A stretch of 64,000 nucleotides of DNA from an uncultured Pelagibacteraceae bacterium. GTDB lineage: Bacteria > Pseudomonadota > Alphaproteobacteria > Pelagibacterales > Pelagibacteraceae. The notes beneath the pieces are model-generated. The model had not been told where the DNA came from and did not search any database. It saw only the letters and a program-made list of their open reading frames with translations. Below are positions 48,994 through 57,236 of this stretch, piece after piece; position 1 is the stretch's first letter, and every line of letters begins with the position of its first letter. The position numbers and the translations under genes were made by a program. The stretch is taken from positions 203,409 through 267,408 of the forward strand of contig CACBXW010000002.1 of assembly GCA_902543295.1 (NCBI GenBank), read 5' to 3'.

Positions 48994-49551
48994 TTAAGAT
49001 TTTGTCTGATTAATATCTAAACAGAGTTTAGTAGCTCTAGTTATAGATGGCGCCAAGTTCTCAAGTTTCCAGTTATTAATTGGAATATCAAAATATTTTT
49101 TAACTTTAAAGTCTATCCCATCAATAATTTCTATTTCAAATTTTTTTTCAACTCCATAAAAATCATAAAGATATTGCACATACTCACCTATTGGAAATTC
49201 TCCTAAACTAAAAATAATTTTATATCCTCTTGAATGAGGCAGTATCTCCTCTACTTTTGCTGTGAGTTCGTTACCATTCAGTTTTATAGGTAAATGTTTA
49301 TGTAAAAGTTGTTTTATATCTCCAGGTTTCTCAAATGTCAGAAAAGAGAATGTTTGCCAAACTTTTTTACAATTATCTTCATTACTTATAAAAAAGCCTA
49401 ATTTATCCTCACTTTGAACTTCTCCAGATACTATTGCATAAGACACACTTTTAAATTTTTTTATGGTCCATTTCTCATCCGCATAAGCATTTGAAAGGAG
49501 ATTAAGGAAAAAAGCTGCTATTTGCAAAATGAGAAATGGTTTCCAATGCAT
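48994..49551 (-). CDS. Secreted protein of unknown function
   Basis: The 185-residue protein has a signal peptide (hydrophobic 5-22, cleavage after AYA-D near residue 24). The mature part is mixed alpha/beta with two Cys (about 61 and 178) that could form a disulfide, and one FPIGEYVQYLYDFYG stretch. I do not recognise a domain. It lies at the left border of the accessory island, pointing away from it. Confidence 0.7.
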   Translation of the reverse strand: MHWKPFLILQIAAFFLNLLSNAYADEKWTIKKFKSVSYAIVSGEVQSEDKLGFFISNEDNCKKVWQTFSFLTFEKPGDIKQLLHKHLPIKLNGNELTAKVEEILPHSRGYKIIFSLGEFPIGEYVQYLYDFYGVEKKFEIEIIDGIDFKVKKYFDIPINNWKLENLAPSITRATKLCLDINQTKS

Positions 49552-49638
49552 TTAGTAAAAAGAGCATAAAACAAAGTTTTTATTTAGACACAAATTTGTT
49601 TTTTTTTTGATACTAATAATATAGTTTATTATTTAATT

Positions 49639-50943
49639 ATGATTGAAGAGACTAGTTTTAAAGTCACTGTAATAGATATCACAAAAAGAAAAAAAATAAT
49701 AAGTGACAATTTAAAAAAAAGAATAAGTCATAAAGAAACCTTTAAAATTAAGGACAAATTTAAGCCATGCCCAATTATATGGTTAGACATTGGCATACCA
49801 ATTTATCACTTACATAATGGTAGAACAAGAGATGCTCAACGATCTCACCTAATTTCTAATTCTAGTTTACCGAAGACATATTTTGAGAAAGGTTTAGAAA
49901 ATAATCAACAACAAAAAATTCAACATAAAATATTATTTAAACTATCGCAGGATAATACAGCAAATATCTATAAAGTTTTAAAAACATCGAATACTTTTAG
50001 AGAAGATGCACCTTTGTTGATTGACTCAAATGGTATGCTAATAAACGGTAATAGAAGAATGGCTGCCATAAGAGAAATTTATCAGTCAGACCAAAAAAAA
50101 TATAATAATTATAGAAGAGTTCCTTGTGCAGTAATTGAAGAACATTTAAATGACAAAGATGTCAAAGAAATTGAGAATTTCCTTCAAGTAATTAAAGAAA
50201 ACAAACAGGATTATAATTGGATTTCCCTATGTTTAGAGGTTCAGGATGAAAGAAAAAGACTTAAACTTTCTAATAAGCAGATCGCTACAAATATGGGAAG
50301 AACGGAACCTGAAATAGAAAGATTATATAATTTAATTACAGTAATAGACAATTGCTTGGATAATGATCATAAATCTCCAGGCGACTACGATAAAGTAAAA
50401 AACCAAGAGCAATTATGGAAAAATACTGAAGAGAGAGCTCATAGAAATAAAAACAAGGGGGAAAAAGATTTAATTTATAAAATTGCAAGAATTATTTCAG
50501 TTAATTCAGGAAAATTTGGAGACAGAGATTACAAAATTGCATCTGCTTTGCAAAAGAAAAATAATCTCATAAATGTATTAGAACATTTAAAAAATAGATA
50601 CACTTCTATCAAAGAAGTAAAAAAGAAAGAGGATGATAACAAAAATGATCCAATGAGAGGTCTAAGAAAAGTCGATGCCTCTAAAATAATTAATTCGACA
50701 ATAGTTGATCAAGTTCCAGTTAAATCTGGAGAAAGACATATTGAAATTTTAAATTCTTGTATTGAAGTATTAGAGCAATCTGGAGATGAAAAGGCTTCTC
50801 TAAATTACTCAAGATCTGCGTTACAAAAAATTATAGCAATGAATTCAATGAGATATCCAGAACGATATAAGACTGATATTAAAAAAACTTTGAAAGATAT
50901 AGTTAAAAAGACTGAAAAATTGATTAAAGATAAAGATCTTTGA
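49639..50943 (+). CDS. ParB-like (ParB/Srx fold) protein of a candidate defence system
   Basis: The 434-residue protein has ParB/Srx-type signatures: IPIYHLHNGRTR (53-64) and the box NGNRRMAAIR (136-145). A ParB/KorB-like HTH follows (LSNKQIATNMGRTEPEIERLYNL). It is not a partition ParB: no ParA or nearby parS accompanies it, and the C-terminus (about 330-434) is helical and unrelated. In the Dpd modification system and others, ParB-fold proteins act as ATPases or nucleases in DNA restriction. It is followed after 11 bases by a SNF2 helicase, pointing to one operon. Confidence 0.78.
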   Translation: MIEETSFKVTVIDITKRKKIISDNLKKRISHKETFKIKDKFKPCPIIWLDIGIPIYHLHNGRTRDAQRSHLISNSSLPKTYFEKGLENNQQQKIQHKILFKLSQDNTANIYKVLKTSNTFREDAPLLIDSNGMLINGNRRMAAIREIYQSDQKKYNNYRRVPCAVIEEHLNDKDVKEIENFLQVIKENKQDYNWISLCLEVQDERKRLKLSNKQIATNMGRTEPEIERLYNLITVIDNCLDNDHKSPGDYDKVKNQEQLWKNTEERAHRNKNKGEKDLIYKIARIISVNSGKFGDRDYKIASALQKKNNLINVLEHLKNRYTSIKEVKKKEDDNKNDPMRGLRKVDASKIINSTIVDQVPVKSGERHIEILNSCIEVLEQSGDEKASLNYSRSALQKIIAMNSMRYPERYKTDIKKTLKDIVKKTEKLIKDKDL

Positions 50944-50954
50944 TTTAAATTCAA

Positions 50955-52814
50955 ATGCAATTGCATATTTCTCAGGTTTCAGAAAACAACCAATTTTACG
51001 TAAAAATACAAAGGTCAAAAGATTTTAAAGATTACGTATGGCAAGAACTGATAAAAACAATCAAACAATTTCAAGATAGTCCCTTCAAAGAAGAAAAAGA
51101 ATTTATCATAGTTGCTGAATGGGTTTCATTTTTAAGTATTTTGCATGATTTATCAGATTTAAGAGATATTAATAAGTTTGAGTTAAAATGCAGTAAGGAA
51201 GCAGAAAATAAGATTCAAGAGACAATTAAAAATCAAAATCTTATATCTTCAGAAAGTTATAATATAGAATTAAATGAAAAAGAGATTAAAAAATTAAAAT
51301 CTTATGGATTTTCAAAAATCCAGCTTACAAAATTTCAAATCAGAGATTTAAAACAACTCTTGAAATTATCGAATGGAGCAAATTTTTCGGTACAAGGATC
51401 TGGAAAAACTGCTGTAACTTTAGCTTCTCACTTAATTTTAAGAAATAACAAGAAAGCAAATATCAATAGTTTATTGGTAGTGGCTCCCAAAAATGCTTTT
51501 CTAGGTTGGGAAGACGGCTTTGATGACTGTTTGGATGATAGTTGCAAATTAAAAAAAGAAGGCCTTGTTGAATTGACAGGAACATATAATTCCATCCAAA
51601 AAAAACTTAATTCTGGCGCAAAGAACTTTATAATTAATTATGAAATGCTGATTTCCAAAGGAAATCTTATCGCTAATTTTGTAAGTAAAAATAGGGTTCA
51701 TTTTGTTTTAGATGAAAGTCACAAAATTAAAAGTGAAGGTGCTCAAAGATCACAGGCAGTCTTAAGTCTTGCCTACAGAGTAAATTTTGTAAGAAAAGAC
51801 ATTTTATCAGGAACGCCAGCACCAAATAAGCCAGAAGATATAAATACTCAGTTTCAATTCTTGTATCCAGGTCCAGAATATAGCGGTGGTAGATTCTGGG
51901 TAAGAACAACTAAAAAAGAGCTAGGTTTAAAAGAACCTATAATAAAATTAGTTAATGTTGAAATGTCCAAACCTCAAATAGCTCTTTACACCAAAGTATT
52001 AAATCCTTTGTTAGCTTCATTAAAACAAAATGCTACTATAAATTATGCGAATTCAAAAAAAATAAGACAATCAATAATTAAACTTATTCAAATTTCAAGC
52101 AACCCAGTTTTGGTGACAAGAAGACAAGAAGAAGAAGGAGATATAATACTTGGTGAAAATATAGATTTTAATATTCATAGAGCTCTTGTTAAAGAAGAGC
52201 AAGATGGAGGCTCATCAAAAATAAGATTTGCATGTAAAGAAGCAAGGCGTCTTGCAAAAGAGGGAAAAAAAACAGTCATTTGGAGTTATTTTAAATGGAA
52301 CATTGAGTATTTGGGAAATTACTTACTCAAAGATCTTAATGCAGAATTTATACATGGCGGCGTAAAAATGGGAGATGATGAAGAAGAGCTAGAAACCAGA
52401 AAATATAAAATAAAAAAATTTAAAGATAAAAGTTCTGATTGCATGGTTTTAGTTGCAAATTACGCTTCGTGTGCTGAGGGTATAAGTTTACATCATGCTT
52501 GTCACAACGCAATTTATATAGACCGGAGTTTTCAAGCCGATCTTTACCTGCAATCTATAGATAGAATTTGTAGACTAGGTAATAATGATCAAAAAAATAT
52601 ATTAGTTCTTCAAAATAAAATTCCTAAAACACTAAAGAATATAGATTTAGCAGTAAACCACTCTCTTCAGAGTAAGATAGATCATATGGGAAGATTTTTA
52701 AATGATCCTGATTTAACACAAATGTCATTAAAAGAGTCAGAAGGATTAGACCCAATTGATGAAAATATTTCAAATTCAGATTTACAAGCAATTATAAACG
52801 AATTTTTAAATTAA
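50955..52814 (+). CDS. SNF2-type DEAD-like helicase/translocase
   Basis: This superfamily 2 ATPase of 619 residues has Walker A VQGSGKT (146-152), Walker B DESH (253-256), motif III SGTPAPN (285-291), motif IV KTVIWSYF (439-446), motif V SCAEGISLHHA and motif VI YLQSIDRICRLG (531-542). These are SNF2 features, suggesting dsDNA translocation rather than strand separation. No extra domain for target recognition is evident; the first 120 residues are unassigned. Its stop overlaps the nuclease start by one base. Confidence 0.92.
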   Translation: MQLHISQVSENNQFYVKIQRSKDFKDYVWQELIKTIKQFQDSPFKEEKEFIIVAEWVSFLSILHDLSDLRDINKFELKCSKEAENKIQETIKNQNLISSESYNIELNEKEIKKLKSYGFSKIQLTKFQIRDLKQLLKLSNGANFSVQGSGKTAVTLASHLILRNNKKANINSLLVVAPKNAFLGWEDGFDDCLDDSCKLKKEGLVELTGTYNSIQKKLNSGAKNFIINYEMLISKGNLIANFVSKNRVHFVLDESHKIKSEGAQRSQAVLSLAYRVNFVRKDILSGTPAPNKPEDINTQFQFLYPGPEYSGGRFWVRTTKKELGLKEPIIKLVNVEMSKPQIALYTKVLNPLLASLKQNATINYANSKKIRQSIIKLIQISSNPVLVTRRQEEEGDIILGENIDFNIHRALVKEEQDGGSSKIRFACKEARRLAKEGKKTVIWSYFKWNIEYLGNYLLKDLNAEFIHGGVKMGDDEEELETRKYKIKKFKDKSSDCMVLVANYASCAEGISLHHACHNAIYIDRSFQADLYLQSIDRICRLGNNDQKNILVLQNKIPKTLKNIDLAVNHSLQSKIDHMGRFLNDPDLTQMSLKESEGLDPIDENISNSDLQAIINEFLN

Positions 52815-53641
52815 TGGCAATTTCGCTAAATAAAAGCTCACTACTTGCAGCTGAAGAAATTATTAATGATCCTAATTTTTTAAAATTTAAAAATCTAAAT
52901 TATTTAGAATCTTACAAAACAACATTAGATATAAAAACTGGAAAAAGTGTTATAGATATTCTTGGAGTAACTTTAATAACAAATTTTAGTAATTCGAAAG
53001 ATTTTTATCATCGAAAATATATTTTAAGGGATATTTTATCAACTTATTTAAAAAAGGTAAAACCTGGTTATATTTTTAGAATAACTGGTGGAAGAAGCTA
53101 TTTCCTAAAATTTATTACTGAAAATTTTGAGCAATTATTAAGAGAAGCAGGACTTCTTGATAAAATTGGCTTTGATAAAGAAAGTGAAAATATTCAAAAT
53201 TGGTGGGATGATATTTCAGAATTTGTAAGAAAATTAGATAAAAGTATCAAATTAGAATTGGGCAGGTCTGGAGAGAAAAAAACCATGATTTTTGAAAAAA
53301 AAAGACTAAAAAATTTGAGAATTAATAGGAGACCTAGTTGGGACAGTTTTGAAAATAATTTACTTGGGTATGACGTGCAATCATGGAAAAATAAAACAAA
53401 AAAAATTTTTATCGAGGTAAAAGCTTCCTCATATTCTAACGGAATATTCTTTTTATCCAGAAATGAATGGAACTTTTCACAATCTGTAAAAGATGACTTT
53501 TTGATACATCTTTGGATTAAAGACAAAAGAAAACCTAGAATTATATCCTTTGAAGAATTAAATAGTAAAAACTATAAAATTGAAGATAAGCCCAACGCTG
53601 AATGGCAAGATATAAAAATTACACCAGTTTCAGTAAATTAA
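52814..53641 (+). CDS. DUF3883-like PD-(D/E)XK nuclease
   Basis: The C-terminal third resembles the DUF3883 (NO VEIN C-terminal) nuclease-like domain: GYDVQSW with Asp187, then IFIEVKAS with Glu201 and Lys203, then FFLSRNEWNFSQ. This gives a D-ExK catalytic set. The first 170 residues are helical and unassigned and may bind DNA. Coupled to a SNF2 translocase and facing a methyltransferase, it is the likely effector of the cassette. Cleavage activity is inferred from the motif only. Confidence 0.78.
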   Translation: MAISLNKSSLLAAEEIINDPNFLKFKNLNYLESYKTTLDIKTGKSVIDILGVTLITNFSNSKDFYHRKYILRDILSTYLKKVKPGYIFRITGGRSYFLKFITENFEQLLREAGLLDKIGFDKESENIQNWWDDISEFVRKLDKSIKLELGRSGEKKTMIFEKKRLKNLRINRRPSWDSFENNLLGYDVQSWKNKTKKIFIEVKASSYSNGIFFLSRNEWNFSQSVKDDFLIHLWIKDKRKPRIISFEELNSKNYKIEDKPNAEWQDIKITPVSVN

Positions 53642-54477
53642 TCTCTTCTATAAAGTTTTGAATTACCACTCACCATTTGAATTGGTGTATTTATTTTTCT
53701 ATAAGGAAGTTTATTCTTTCTTAATAAATTAATTCTTTTTTTTGTAATATTAATATATTTTTTTAATATTTCAGAACCTGCAGCTTTTCTTCCATTTTTG
53801 AGAGCTGCAATCAATGTTGTTCCAACTCCCGCATAAGGATCTATTACTAAATCATTTTTTTTACTCATTGATAAAACTAATCTTTCAGCTAATTCAATTG
53901 GAAACTGACATGGATGAATTGTTTTTTCTCTATGGTTACTCTTTACATTGGGAAATATCCAAACATCAGACGGATTTTTACCTTTTTTATTTCCTGTATA
54001 TTTTCCTTTGTTTTTACCGGTATAACCTACTTTACCCGGATATTTCTGAGGGACTCTTATTTGATCAAAGTTGAAATAATAATCCTCAGATTTAGTAAAC
54101 CAGAGTATAGTTTCATATCTACCAGAAAATTTCTTTGTAGAGTGAAGCCCATGTTCAAAATGCCAAATAATCCTATTTTTCAATCGAAAACCGATTTTTT
54201 TACAAATTTCATATATGTAAATGTCTAAAGGATATAGTTCAGAGTTTTCAAAATAACTTCCTACTTGCCAACATAAACTACCTTTTTTGTTTAATATTCT
54301 AAAACATTCTCTTAAAGTTTGTTCTTGATCACTGAGGTATAAATCTAAAGATTTTTTTTTTTCGTAAGATTTTCCAATGTTATATGGTGGAGATGTTATA
54401 ATTAATTGTGTGCTATTACTTTTTACTTTTTTTAATAAAACCATTCTATCATTATTAACTAATTTAAATGAATTCAT
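53638..54477 (-). CDS. Beta-class DNA methyltransferase (N4-cytosine or N6-adenine)
   Basis: The catalytic motif IV TSPPYN (28-33) precedes the SAM motif I DPYAGVGTT (213-221), the order of beta-class enzymes. SPPY is commoner in N4-cytosine enzymes, but N6-adenine cannot be excluded. Motif HPCQFP (188-193) is also typical. The 279-residue protein has a Lys/Gly-rich insertion near 145-170. It converges with the nuclease gene, sharing TTAA. It is probably the modification partner protecting host DNA. The recognition sequence is unknown. Confidence 0.92.
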   Translation of the reverse strand: MNSFKLVNNDRMVLLKKVKSNSTQLIITSPPYNIGKSYEKKKSLDLYLSDQEQTLRECFRILNKKGSLCWQVGSYFENSELYPLDIYIYEICKKIGFRLKNRIIWHFEHGLHSTKKFSGRYETILWFTKSEDYYFNFDQIRVPQKYPGKVGYTGKNKGKYTGNKKGKNPSDVWIFPNVKSNHREKTIHPCQFPIELAERLVLSMSKKNDLVIDPYAGVGTTLIAALKNGRKAAGSEILKKYINITKKRINLLRKNKLPYRKINTPIQMVSGNSKLYRRD

Positions 54478-54484
54478 TTATATC

Positions 54485-55537
54485 TTACCATAAGCTTTTT
54501 TTATTACCCTCAACTTCATTCCTTCTTAAATTATATCGTCTTCTTGATTTCAAAACCTTATCCATATTATTTTTTTTCCAATTCATTACTCTTTGAATGA
54601 CTTTTTCTCTGTTTTTATAATAGTATTTTTTGTCATCAGATCTAGCTTTTTCTAAATCTTTTAATCTAGAATTTTTTGAATAAATCCTACTTTTAATTAA
54701 ATGTTTTTGATATAATTCTTTGTTATTTTTAATCTTATTCCAATAAATTTTTCGTTTTTTTCTAATTTTGTCTTTATTTTTCTTATTATATTCAAATTTT
54801 TTTTCTAACAATTTCTCTCTATTTTTTAAGTAGTATCTTCTCGTTTGCTTCTTAATTAATTCAGGATTTTCCATTCTATATCTCTTATTATAGGTATTTA
54901 TTTTATCTCGGTTTTGCTTTTTCCATTCTAAATTTCTTTTTATGTTGCATTTTCTGCAATGATTTTGTCTATATGCAATAAGACCATTAGATCCTGAAAA
55001 TCCATTTAAATTTTTTACTTTCTTACATTGGCTGCACTTTTTTTTTATTCTCTTACTTTTTTTTAAAATTAATTTATAGCAATCTTCACAATATCTAACT
55101 CTATTTGTCTTTAATTTTGGAAAATATCTAAGAAGTTTTATTTTCAGACATATTATGCATTTTTTATTAATTCTATTTTGACTTGATAACTTATTTAATC
55201 TTTTTTTTTCTCTTTCTTCCTTAATTCTCAATATTTTAAGTTTCTTAATCCTATTTTTTTCATCTCTAATTCTTAAGTTTTCTTTTTTCACTTGGATTTG
55301 CCAATTTGGAAATTTTTTATTTGTCATTTTTAATAACGCTGGGTGAGATAAATTTCTTTTTGTTTTAATTTGAATTTCTTTAGATGCTTGTCTTAATGAT
55401 AACTTTCCACTTTTAATTTGAATCAAAGTTTGTTTTAAAATCTCAAGCTCGGTACTGATTGGATATAATATTTTTGAATTTTTACCTATTTTGTACCCAA
55501 AAGGTATTGTTCTTCCAATTTTAATTTTTGTTTTCAT
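54485..55537 (-). CDS. Zinc-ribbon, Lys-rich phage-type protein
   Basis: The 350-residue protein has three visible parts. Residues 10-75 (IPFGYKIGK, then GKLSLRQASKEI) resemble the small helical domain of large serine recombinases and of phage proteins. Residues about 125-205 hold CxxC pairs (CIICLKIK, CEDC, CSQCKKVKNLNGF, CRKC), suggesting zinc ribbons. The rest is a Lys/Arg/Tyr-rich helical repeat of the YxxNREK type. It lacks a serine-recombinase catalytic domain. HNH-type nuclease or DNA-binding function is a guess. It lies 7 bases beyond the methyltransferase start, same strand. Confidence 0.7.
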   Translation of the reverse strand: MKTKIKIGRTIPFGYKIGKNSKILYPISTELEILKQTLIQIKSGKLSLRQASKEIQIKTKRNLSHPALLKMTNKKFPNWQIQVKKENLRIRDEKNRIKKLKILRIKEEREKKRLNKLSSQNRINKKCIICLKIKLLRYFPKLKTNRVRYCEDCYKLILKKSKRIKKKCSQCKKVKNLNGFSGSNGLIAYRQNHCRKCNIKRNLEWKKQNRDKINTYNKRYRMENPELIKKQTRRYYLKNREKLLEKKFEYNKKNKDKIRKKRKIYWNKIKNNKELYQKHLIKSRIYSKNSRLKDLEKARSDDKKYYYKNREKVIQRVMNWKKNNMDKVLKSRRRYNLRRNEVEGNKKSLW

Positions 55538-55543
55538 GAAAGA

Positions 55544-55858
55544 TTACCATAAGGATTTTTTTTTATTTATATCAGTAGGTTCTCTCAAATTTTTATTCCT
55601 TATTTTGCTAGTTTTATCTTTAACAGATTTACTTAATGTTTGATTTGATAAATATTCTAACCCAGAATTATTATTCAACCATTCACTAGTTTGATTTAGC
55701 CCTGACAGTGAAGTCCTAATAGGTTTTTTACCCATTAGTTTTCTTTTTTTTACTCTTCTTTCAAATTCTTTGTTGATTTTTGTTATTTCATCGAAGTTTC
55801 TCTCTTTTTTTGCATCAGAGAATAATTCCATTAAATCTTCGAAACTTAATCTATTCAT
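55544..55858 (-). CDS. Unknown 104-residue protein
   Basis: I recognise no family. The first 40 residues are a charged helix (EDLMELFSDAKKERNFDEITKIN), the middle is Ser/Asn/Leu-rich, and the final five residues KKSLW are identical to those of the downstream zinc-ribbon protein. It lies 6 bases before that gene on the same strand, so both form a two-gene unit running on into the methyltransferase. The shared tail hints at a common binding peptide or a recent duplication of the 3' end. Confidence 0.62.
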   Translation of the reverse strand: MNRLSFEDLMELFSDAKKERNFDEITKINKEFERRVKKRKLMGKKPIRTSLSGLNQTSEWLNNNSGLEYLSNQTLSKSVKDKTSKIRNKNLREPTDINKKKSLW

Positions 55859-55902
55859 TACTTAATAATTAACAAAACTTACAATCATTATATAATTAAA
55901 AT

Positions 55903-56448
55903 ATGAATATATCATCTAAAGTTCAAAATGTGATAAATATGATAGAAACAAAAGACTTTTCCAAGCAGGAACTGATTAATTATTTTAATAATATAAATAG
56001 CTATCCAGATATCTCAGACATAGAAAGAGAAGAATTAGTTAAGGTGGTAGAAAAGAAAATGAGAATACAATTTCCAAATTCAGCTAAAAAAATCTTAGGC
56101 GGAAAAAGCAAAAAAGCACAAGAATTTCTTGAAGAAATATTTTCAGAATTAAAAAGAGATTTTGATTGGTCTGATAACAAAGTTGGTTCCCATGTTAAGC
56201 CTGGAGGCAGCATGATTAGTGGTAAGGAGTATGTTTGTTGGTATATTTCATATAAAAACGAAAGTGGTTTTTCTACAGGAATACACTATAGACAAAATAC
56301 TCCAGAAACTGATCCGATACTTGAGATAGATTTTAGAAAAGTTGGTAAAGACTCTGAAAAATACAGAGATGTAAAAATACTACCTGTTGAACTTAAGGAT
56401 GATGCATTGAAAATTTATAAAGAATACTTGAAAAAAATTATTAATTAA
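55903..56448 (+). CDS. Unknown 181-residue protein
   Basis: No family recognised. The first 70 residues are helical and charged; the second half is a probable beta-rich domain with Gly/Trp/Tyr (SHVKPGGSM, YVCWYISYKNESGFSTGIHYR). It diverges from the 104-residue gene over 44 bases and shares one base (TAATG) with the next gene. Pelagibacter-like codon use throughout. Confidence 0.68.
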   Translation: MNISSKVQNVINMIETKDFSKQELINYFNNINSYPDISDIEREELVKVVEKKMRIQFPNSAKKILGGKSKKAQEFLEEIFSELKRDFDWSDNKVGSHVKPGGSMISGKEYVCWYISYKNESGFSTGIHYRQNTPETDPILEIDFRKVGKDSEKYRDVKILPVELKDDALKIYKEYLKKIIN

Positions 56449-56951
56449 TGAAAGAGCTTTCAGATTATACAGATGAGGAATTAGCAAATTTATTTAAGAA
56501 TGCTTTTGAAATAATAACAAAAAATAAACCTTTAAAAAATGAAGCAGAAAAGAAAATTATAGATATAAAAAAAGAATGGAACAAAAGAAAAATTGAATAT
56601 TTAGATGGTAAAAGAAAAATTCAATTCCCAGAAAAAGGTTTACTAAGTACTCTAGGTTACCAAGCAGGAAATATGAATTTTGAAGAAAGAAAAGATTTAT
56701 TAAAGTTTGTAATTGAAAGTGAGGAATTACCATTTGTTCAATCTCCTGCTTATATGGCGTCTTGGGGAGACCCAAAAAGCGAAAAAAGATTAATTAAACT
56801 AAGTTATCTATTAAGAAATTTAATTAATAAAAAAAATCTTTACACGAGAGAAGAAACTATTAATAATTGGAAAGAAGATTTTGAATATATCTATCAAAAT
56901 TATTATTTAAATAATTTTACGTTTAAGTGGCCGAATTTAAAAAAAAATTAA
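56448..56951 (+). CDS. Unknown protein with a conserved-looking YMA(S/E)WG domain
   Basis: The first 50 residues are helical. Residues 62-155 (GLLSTLGYQAGN, ELPFVQSPAYMASWGDPKSEKRLIKL, then NWKEDFEYIYQNYY) resemble a small domain I recall from hypothetical proteins of island-type loci in diverse bacteria; no function is known to me. It is translationally coupled to the preceding gene, suggesting a two-protein unit. Confidence 0.65.
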   Translation: MKELSDYTDEELANLFKNAFEIITKNKPLKNEAEKKIIDIKKEWNKRKIEYLDGKRKIQFPEKGLLSTLGYQAGNMNFEERKDLLKFVIESEELPFVQSPAYMASWGDPKSEKRLIKLSYLLRNLINKKNLYTREETINNWKEDFEYIYQNYYLNNFTFKWPNLKKN

Positions 56952-57062
56952 TATATAAATTAAACAATTTACAAACTTTCAAATAGTTGATAATTTAAAT
57001 AAGTCCTGATTTAGAAATTACTCTACTTGCTTGGACTTTAAACACAACGCTAAAGGAGAAAT

Positions 57063-57236
57063 ATGAAAATAAAAATACAATCAATAAAAAACTTTTTTAA
57101 ATCAAAAGAAAAAAGAGGTTTAAAACCTATATTTTTTGAAAGTATAGGAAATCATAGGACACCAAGAGATATTAAGCTTAAAAACCTTATAAAAGTTTTA
57201 GAAAAAAATGGTTTTGTAATAAAAAATAAAAAATAA
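57063..57236 (+). CDS. Small basic protein (57 aa) with strong ribosome site
   Basis: ATG at 57063 follows AAAGGAG by 5 bases, an unusually good ribosome-binding site for this window. The 57-codon frame encodes a Lys-rich peptide (SKEKRGLKPIFFESIGNHRTPRD, split here for length, then LKNLIKVLEKNGFVI) ending at TAA 57234-57236. No family is recognised. It immediately precedes the hairpin-rich non-coding stretch. Coding status rests on the ribosome site and residue pattern. Confidence 0.5.
   Translation: MKIKIQSIKNFFKSKEKRGLKPIFFESIGNHRTPRDIKLKNLIKVLEKNGFVIKNKK

Noticed and set aside
49585..49612. ACAAATTTGT followed by a T-run left of the island, resembling a terminator
   Set aside because: The palindrome has no loop and no GC pairs, and it points into the ParB-like gene, so it is more likely promoter-type AT-rich DNA.
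54485..55537. Possible serine recombinase, from the IPFGYKIG...LSLRQASKEI segment
   Set aside because: The catalytic resolvase domain with its Ser is absent; only the short helical segment is similar, which also occurs in phage proteins.
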